A stretch of DNA of 64,000 nt from Clostridium_AD frigoriphilum (lineage in GTDB: Bacteria > Bacillota > Clostridia > Clostridiales > Clostridiaceae), in assembly GCF_036541405.1 (NCBI RefSeq), contig NZ_JAZHFS010000011.1:1-64000 (forward strand), read 5' to 3'. The position numbers and the translations under genes were made by a program. Under the pieces are notes generated by a model. The model saw nothing but the letters and a program-made list of their open reading frames with translations. It did not search any database and was not told the DNA's origin. Below, in pieces: positions 59,302-64,000 of the stretch (position 1 is the first letter of the stretch; each line of letters begins with the position of its first letter).

Positions 59302-60333
59302 TTAATTTAATTTTGAGCCTTTTTTACTTAAATCTACTCCACTTAAATCTAACAGAAACATAAATATCGGTATTCCAAGGAGTAGACCCCAAATTCCCAT
59401 AAAATGCTCTGATACTAATAATATAGCAAAGGTAAAAAACATTGGTAAATTAGTTGTATGAGACATAAACTTGGGGTTTAAAATGTAACTCTCAATGGCA
59501 TGAATTATAAAAATCATACTAATTACAAAAATAACTTTAATTAATCCACCTATTTTGAAAGCAATTAAACATAAAGGAACTAACGAAATAAACACACCTG
59601 CCACAGGTATAAGACTTAAAATAAATATCATAAATGCAATGGCAAATAATGCTGGAAACCCCATTATAGTAAGTCCTATAACTGATAAAATTGTATTTGA
59701 AATGGCTATCATTATTTGAGCCTGTATTACTTTACCAAAAGAATTTAGAAAGTTATTACCCAAATAGCTTAAATAGTTATAGACTACAGATACCTTACTA
59801 TGTTTAAACTTATAAATAAAACTTAATATACTCTCCTTCTCTAATACAAATACAAAACTTAATAGAATTGCCATAAAAAAATTCAAACTCCCTGTCCCAA
59901 GATCAGTTATAAAAGTCATAATACTTTGAATACTCGCTTTAGCATAACTTGCTATGTTAATTTGATCAACTATTGGTGCTAAATACTGCATAACTCCTTT
60001 TGAATTTTTCGGAAAATTAATATATTCAATTTTATTTAAAATATGTAAACTTTGAGAAATAGCTAATGGTATATATTTCACTGCTAGTAGACCTATCGTT
60101 ATTATCATAAACATATATATAATTATAACTATAATATTTGAATTTACCTTTATAACTTTATTGATTTTCCCGCTTAATGAAATTTGTAGACTATTCACTA
60201 AATAAGTAATCATAAAAGTTAATAAAACTAAATTTAATATAGATCTTATTAAATAAACAAATAACACTAAACCAGCTAGTAATAATATTTTTATTACTGA
60301 TTCTTTCTGAAACAATTGCTTTATCGTTTGCAT
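59302..60333 (-). CDS. AI-2E-family transporter-like membrane protein
   Basis: 343 residues with about seven hydrophobic segments in the order of the AI-2E/YdiK/PerM family: VYLIRSILNLVLLTFMITYL at the start, IMGFPALFAIAFMIFILSLIPVAGVFISLVPL in the centre, ILNPKFMSHTTNLPM and GIWGLLLGIPIFMFLLDL at the end. Members include sodium/proton antiporters; substrate unknown. It follows the histidine kinase gene by 64 nt, likely same operon. Confidence 0.9.
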   Translation of the reverse strand: MQTIKQLFQKESVIKILLLAGLVLFVYLIRSILNLVLLTFMITYLVNSLQISLSGKINKVIKVNSNIIVIIIYMFMIITIGLLAVKYIPLAISQSLHILNKIEYINFPKNSKGVMQYLAPIVDQINIASYAKASIQSIMTFITDLGTGSLNFFMAILLSFVFVLEKESILSFIYKFKHSKVSVVYNYLSYLGNNFLNSFGKVIQAQIMIAISNTILSVIGLTIMGFPALFAIAFMIFILSLIPVAGVFISLVPLCLIAFKIGGLIKVIFVISMIFIIHAIESYILNPKFMSHTTNLPMFFTFAILLVSEHFMGIWGLLLGIPIFMFLLDLSGVDLSKKGSKLN

Positions 60334-60397
60334 TTAAGTTACTCCTCATCTTCTATTATTATTTGCTCGTCATAGATATGAAAATATAGATAGTCTG

Positions 60398-61813
60398 CTA
60401 ATCTAACTCTAGATCAAAACTAAAACAGGTTTCATTTTTGCCGCCACTTTTCACATGAATGTTTCCATTGATTCTCATGACTACTTCCTTTGCTATAGAT
60501 AACCCCAGTCCAGCCCCTTCTTCTTTATGTGCTTTATCCACTTTATAAAAGCGATCAAATATAAAAGGTAAGTCTTCATTTTTAATTAAAGATCCTGTAT
60601 TATGTACGGATACTATAGCTCTTCCGTTCTCATTTTTTGAAGATAGTGTAATAGTACTGCTCACCTTAGCAAATTTAAAAGCATTATCTATTAAAATGGT
60701 CAAGACTTGACCAATACGATCGATATTTCCTTTTGCGTATATTGGATCCTTACTGTTTTTTACAATTAATTTAATATTTTTTTCTTCCGCTAACATTTCA
60801 AATTTATCTTGCTGGTCATAGAGTATATTGGTAACATCAACCACTTGCATATCAAAAGGTTCATTTCTCGACTGCAGTCTTGATAATTCAAATAAATCAT
60901 TTACTAATCTGTTTAATCTTTCAACTTCATTATAAATAACTTCATAAAAATGATTTCTCTTGTCTTCATCTTTAACCATTCCCTCTTTAAGTGGGATAAT
61001 TAGTCCTTTAACAGCTGTAAGTGGTGAACGTAGCTCATGAGACACATTTGCTACATAATCCCTTCTAGTTTGCTCAAGCCTTATAGCTTCAGTAACATCA
61101 CGAAAAAGCAGTACAGTCCCTATAATACTGTTATCTTCAGAGCGTATTGGGGAACATGAAATCAAAATGCTCTTTTCTTTAAACGAACATGTAGCTATTT
61201 CTGTTTTTTGATTTTCAATTGCTGACAAAGACACCTTATATATTACTTCCTGTACATCATTTTGTAATTCTTCTAAGTTAGTTTTCACCTCAAACATCTC
61301 TTCAAAAGTAAAATTTTTCAGATTAACTTTTTGATTTAAATCAAATCCCAGCAACCCATCGCTCATTGAGTTAAGTATTTGCTTGAGCAAGTCACCCTCA
61401 ATTGTAAGCGAATTAATCGTATTAGAAAGCTCCGCTGCTAACTTATTTAGAGTAACCGCAAGCTGCCCAATTTCTCCACTATAATTTTCTTTTGCACGAA
61501 TTGAAAAGTCTCCCTCTGACATAGCAATTGCAACTTTTTTCATTTCCACTAGTGGACTAGCCATTTTCTTGGATGCAAATAAAACAGCTGGTCCGACAAC
61601 CACTAAAGTAACAAGCATAGAACAAAGAACCCCTGTATTCACTCCAAATATTATTTGATTTGCAATTTTTATTTTTTCTTTAATATACTCTCCATATAGA
61701 CTATTCAATGTAATTGTTAGACCTATTGAAATTAGTATAAATATTAACATTACAATAAAAATAATTTTAACATACGAGCTTTTTATATTTAAATACTGTT
61801 CTTTTTCTTTCAT
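60398..61813 (-). CDS. PAS-containing sensor histidine kinase (PhoR/ResE-like)
   Basis: 471 residues. Two membrane segments (about 14-36 and 48-72), HAMP (about 73-125), a PAS domain (about 140-245, GLLGFDLNQKVNLKN...SPIRSEDNSIIGTVLLFRDVTEA), HisKA with YVANVSHELRSPLTAVKG (His near 258), and HATPase with ILIDNAFKFAK, FDRFYKVDKA and GAGLGLSIAKEV. The start overlaps the regulator stop (ATGA). Signal unknown. Confidence 0.95.
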   Translation of the reverse strand: MKEKEQYLNIKSSYVKIIFIVMLIFILISIGLTITLNSLYGEYIKEKIKIANQIIFGVNTGVLCSMLVTLVVVGPAVLFASKKMASPLVEMKKVAIAMSEGDFSIRAKENYSGEIGQLAVTLNKLAAELSNTINSLTIEGDLLKQILNSMSDGLLGFDLNQKVNLKNFTFEEMFEVKTNLEELQNDVQEVIYKVSLSAIENQKTEIATCSFKEKSILISCSPIRSEDNSIIGTVLLFRDVTEAIRLEQTRRDYVANVSHELRSPLTAVKGLIIPLKEGMVKDEDKRNHFYEVIYNEVERLNRLVNDLFELSRLQSRNEPFDMQVVDVTNILYDQQDKFEMLAEEKNIKLIVKNSKDPIYAKGNIDRIGQVLTILIDNAFKFAKVSSTITLSSKNENGRAIVSVHNTGSLIKNEDLPFIFDRFYKVDKAHKEEGAGLGLSIAKEVVMRINGNIHVKSGGKNETCFSFDLELD

Positions 61814-62496
61814 ATTCCTGCCTCAAACTTATATCCTACGCCATAAATAGATTGAATTCGCTGTGCATAATCTCTAGGTAAATGTGAACGAATTCTATTA
61901 ATATGAGTATCAATAGTTCTCCTATCAACATATGTATAGTCTGCACCCCATATCTTATCTAGTATTTCATCTCTTGAAAGTACTACTCCCGGATTCGATA
62001 GTAACATAAATAATATTTCAATTTCCTTCGGAGTTGCACTAATAGAATCATTATTTAAAAGTAGTTTATAACTTGAAACATTTACTTCAAGATCACGAAA
62101 TTTAATAACAGATGCCATCTTTCTTAGATTTATATCTTCCAACCTTCTAAGTACAGCTTTAACCCTTGCAATCACTTCTCTTGGGTTAAATGGTTTTACA
62201 ATATAATCATCAGCTCCTAATTCAAGTCCAAGAAGAATATCGATTTCTTCTCCTTTTGCAGTTAATATAATAATTGGTACTTTAGATACCTTACGTATTT
62301 CTTTACATACCTCAATTCCTGATAAGTATGGCATCATAATATCCAAAATAATGAGGTCAAAATTATCATCTAATGCTTTTTGCAACGACTCTTTTCCATC
62401 ATATACACTTGTATACAAAAAATCATCTGCTTCTAAATATATACCAAGAGAGCTGTGAACTGCCAAATCATCATCACATATCAGAATATGCGCCAT
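61810..62496 (-). CDS. OmpR-family response regulator
   Basis: 228 residues from ATG 62496 (AGGAG 8 nt upstream; a longer frame begins at 62520). Receiver with ICDDD, phospho-Asp in DLIILDIMMPYLSG, Lys in IVKPFNP. DNA-binding winged helix with VDRRTIDTHINRIRSHL. Operon with kinase 60398 and the AI-2E family gene. No TTAACA-repeat promoter is visible upstream. 62497-62687 holds no gene. Confidence 0.95.
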   Translation of the reverse strand: MAHILICDDDLAVHSSLGIYLEADDFLYTSVYDGKESLQKALDDNFDLIILDIMMPYLSGIEVCKEIRKVSKVPIIILTAKGEEIDILLGLELGADDYIVKPFNPREVIARVKAVLRRLEDINLRKMASVIKFRDLEVNVSSYKLLLNNDSISATPKEIEILFMLLSNPGVVLSRDEILDKIWGADYTYVDRRTIDTHINRIRSHLPRDYAQRIQSIYGVGYKFEAGI

Positions 62497-62687
62497 TTTA
62501 ATTCTCCTATCTATTTTCAATATTTATTTTCCGTAAATACTAATTACTATGATTTTATTGTAACTATCTTTAATTATATTGTATATTTAAAGTAAATTCT
62601 ACAAACTTAACATTTGTCCACAATTGTTCATATACATATATCATCACCTCTTTCCCACAATCAGCTTTTACAATGCGTTAAGACATA

Positions 62688-62726
62688 AAAAACCCACAAC
62701 TAATTTATTAATTAGTTGTAGGTTTT
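62688..62726. terminator. Terminator between DUF1002 gene and two-component operon
   Basis: AAACCCACAACTAAT (from about 62691) pairs with ATTAGTTGTAGGTTT (to 62725), one mismatch, A/T-run flanks. It lies about 95 bp downstream of the DUF1002 stop. Confidence 0.8.
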
Positions 62727-62820
62727 CCTGATGCAGACGTAACATTATGGGTGAATTTCACTATATAAAGGGAATATCATTTCGCCCATTAAATTACATC
62801 TCCCATCCTCATCTCATTTA

Positions 62821-63690
62821 TTATTTTAAACTATTTGCTATCCCTTTAAAGAAATTTCCAATAGAAGCACAAACACCTGCGAACCAACTTTTAGTTTTAT
62901 CACTCTGTAATGTATTTTTCATTGTACTAGCTACACCCTCAAGTTGTCCTTTTACTTTATTGTAATCCAAGTTTAATTTATTTACATTTGTCATTAACCC
63001 AACAATATTATTTACATCATCCTTAGACAGCTTGTAATTGTAATTATCCGTTACATTATTTACTATTTTCGTTATACCTTCCTCATCCTTAGGTTTATCT
63101 TTTATAACTTCACTCTTTACTTCATTTATTAATCCTGAAGCTTTATCTTGTCCAATCTTTTCACCTAGTTTACCTGTAACTGCAACCTCTTCATTAGCTG
63201 TTTTTTTTGTATTTTCATCTAATTTCTTACCGTCTTTACTATTTTCAAATCCCTTTAGTATGCCTGTCATAGCTGCCGTACCTGATACAGTAAATGGTGC
63301 AGAAACTTTAACATTAGCATTCTCAATTCCTGCTGTAATTAGAGCATTCTTTATCATACTAGCATTTACCCAAGTTACATTATGTGTATTCACTACTAAA
63401 CCACCAGTAGTTGTTGGCTCAATATATGAACATGATATCGACTTATTACCTAATTGACCTTTAGATACGGTATCTCCTAGATATTTCTTTTCCTCAGTAG
63501 ACGTAACTTCAACAACACTTGCACTATTACTATCTACATTAAAATACTTTAGCATGTTTTGTTTCTGTTGATTCGTCAAATCAGCCCCTATAGTAACACT
63601 TTTATATGAATCAGCGTACACATTATTTATAGGTGTTGCAAACAAACTTGCTGCTGTTAAAATTACACCTAAGACTAATTTTTTATTCAT
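62821..63690 (-). CDS. DUF1002 secreted protein
   Basis: 289 residues. Signal peptide cut after NNVYA (about residue 25), then a DUF1002 domain: SVTIGADLTNQQKQNMLKYF, SYIEPTTTGGLVVNTHNVTWV, KNALITAGIENANVKVSAPF and FTVSGTAAMTGILKGFE. Exported protein of unknown function, common in clostridia. RBS AGGAGG. Single gene. Confidence 0.88.
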   Translation of the reverse strand: MNKKLVLGVILTAASLFATPINNVYADSYKSVTIGADLTNQQKQNMLKYFNVDSNSASVVEVTSTEEKKYLGDTVSKGQLGNKSISCSYIEPTTTGGLVVNTHNVTWVNASMIKNALITAGIENANVKVSAPFTVSGTAAMTGILKGFENSKDGKKLDENTKKTANEEVAVTGKLGEKIGQDKASGLINEVKSEVIKDKPKDEEGITKIVNNVTDNYNYKLSKDDVNNIVGLMTNVNKLNLDYNKVKGQLEGVASTMKNTLQSDKTKSWFAGVCASIGNFFKGIANSLK

Positions 63691-63753
63691 TTAAAAAGAC
63701 CTCCATATTTCACATTATTTTATTGTTATGACTTAGATATATTATAACCCAAA

Positions 63754-64000
63754 TTATACTAATTGGGTAAATGGATTTTCGGAGGTCATTAACCCTGACA
63801 TAATACAAATACCATCTGCACCTGCATTAATAGCTTTTTGAGCATTTGCAGGCAAAATGCCACCAATAGCATAAACAGGAATATTTATGGAGCTACAGAC
63901 TGATGATAAAAAGCTTAAACCTCTTGGTGGAACGTCTTTTTTACAGTTAGTCGCAAATATATGCCCTGCTATAATATAAGTTGCACCTAAATTAACAGCT
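63754..64000 (-). CDS. Thiamine-phosphate-synthase-like protein (ThiE/TenI), C-terminal part
   Basis: The frame enters from the window edge and stops at 63754-63756. The visible 81 residues read GATYIIAGHIFATNCKKDVP, PRGLSFLSSV, IPVYAIGGILPANAQKAINAGADGICIMSGLM, the C-terminal barrel of ThiE/TenI proteins, including the phosphate-binding AIGGI and AGADGI loops. ThiE joins the pyrimidine and thiazole parts of thiamine; TenI-like members do other steps. The choice cannot be made from this part. Confidence 0.85.
   Translation of the reverse strand, partial: AVNLGATYIIAGHIFATNCKKDVPPRGLSFLSSVCSSINIPVYAIGGILPANAQKAINAGADGICIMSGLMTSENPFTQLV

Noticed and set aside
60398..62496. Naming this system PhoP/PhoR
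   Set aside because: The domain order fits, but ResDE, VicRK and others share it, and there is no pst operon nearby.

Overview
The window is AT-rich, gene-dense DNA with strong AAGGAG-type ribosome binding sites and Clostridium-like protein sequences. It most likely comes from the chromosome of an anaerobic Clostridium (cluster I) or a close relative. No rRNA, tRNA, CRISPR array, intact transposase or phage gene was seen.

Layout. (1) 1-5.8 kb, minus strand: a two-subunit ABC exporter (one half cut by the window edge), a GT1 glycosyltransferase and galU. (2) 6.0-10.5 kb: a degenerate cation-diffusion-facilitator-like membrane protein, a compact two-component system and a GPH-type sugar symporter. 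Four promoters here (galU, the CDF-like gene, the response regulator, the symporter) carry TTAACA-type repeats at 11-bp spacing, exact in three of them, always 9 bp upstream of a -10 box. This looks like one small OmpR-type regulon. (3) 10.6-15.1 kb: carboxylesterase/TetR pair, then a DsbA-like / degenerate metallo-beta-lactamase / SnoaL-like operon behind a promoter whose -10 box lies inside a dyad operator.

(4) 15.1-57.7 kb is the remarkable part: a mosaic, partly decayed redox island. It holds six flavodoxin-like (mostly iron-sulfur) flavoproteins, iron-dependent alcohol dehydrogenases, two ferredoxin-tailed aldo/keto reductases, an Old Yellow Enzyme, a cupin, a carboxymuconolactone decarboxylase-like protein, a tautomerase, secreted hydrolases, three small lipoproteins (two cyclophilin-like) plus a decayed copy, and two DUF362 proteins. 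Four MerR regulators of the AdhR/NmlR type sit among them. Sixteen promoters in the island share one architecture: -35 TTGAC(T/A/C), a spacer of exactly 19 bp filled by a 7-4-7 dyad such as CTTAAAG-TTAA-CTTTAAG, and a TAnnnT -10 box. This is what a MerR activator needs, so the island reads as one dispersed electrophile/aldehyde regulon. The dyads fall into sub-types that may match individual MerR paralogues. The island also holds many gene remnants (MATE, topoisomerase zinc ribbon, alcohol dehydrogenase, flavoprotein, DUF4405, hydrolase, acetyltransferase, MerR), a decayed segmental duplication (about 40.3-45.1 kb against 45.3-46.9 kb) and a 135-bp tandem duplication inside a lipoprotein gene. 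An HxlR/flavoprotein module at 16.3-19.2 kb has more GC-rich codons than its surroundings.

(5) 51.0-56.1 kb lies inside the island and encodes nickel-pincer cofactor maturation (larB, larE, and larC lacking its C-terminal domain) with a CbiMQO-type Ni/Co importer; no larA is present here. (6) 57.9-64 kb returns to ordinary chromosome: an amino-acid permease, an AI-2E family protein with a PhoR-like two-component system, a DUF1002 secreted protein and the 3' end of a thiamine-phosphate-synthase-like gene.
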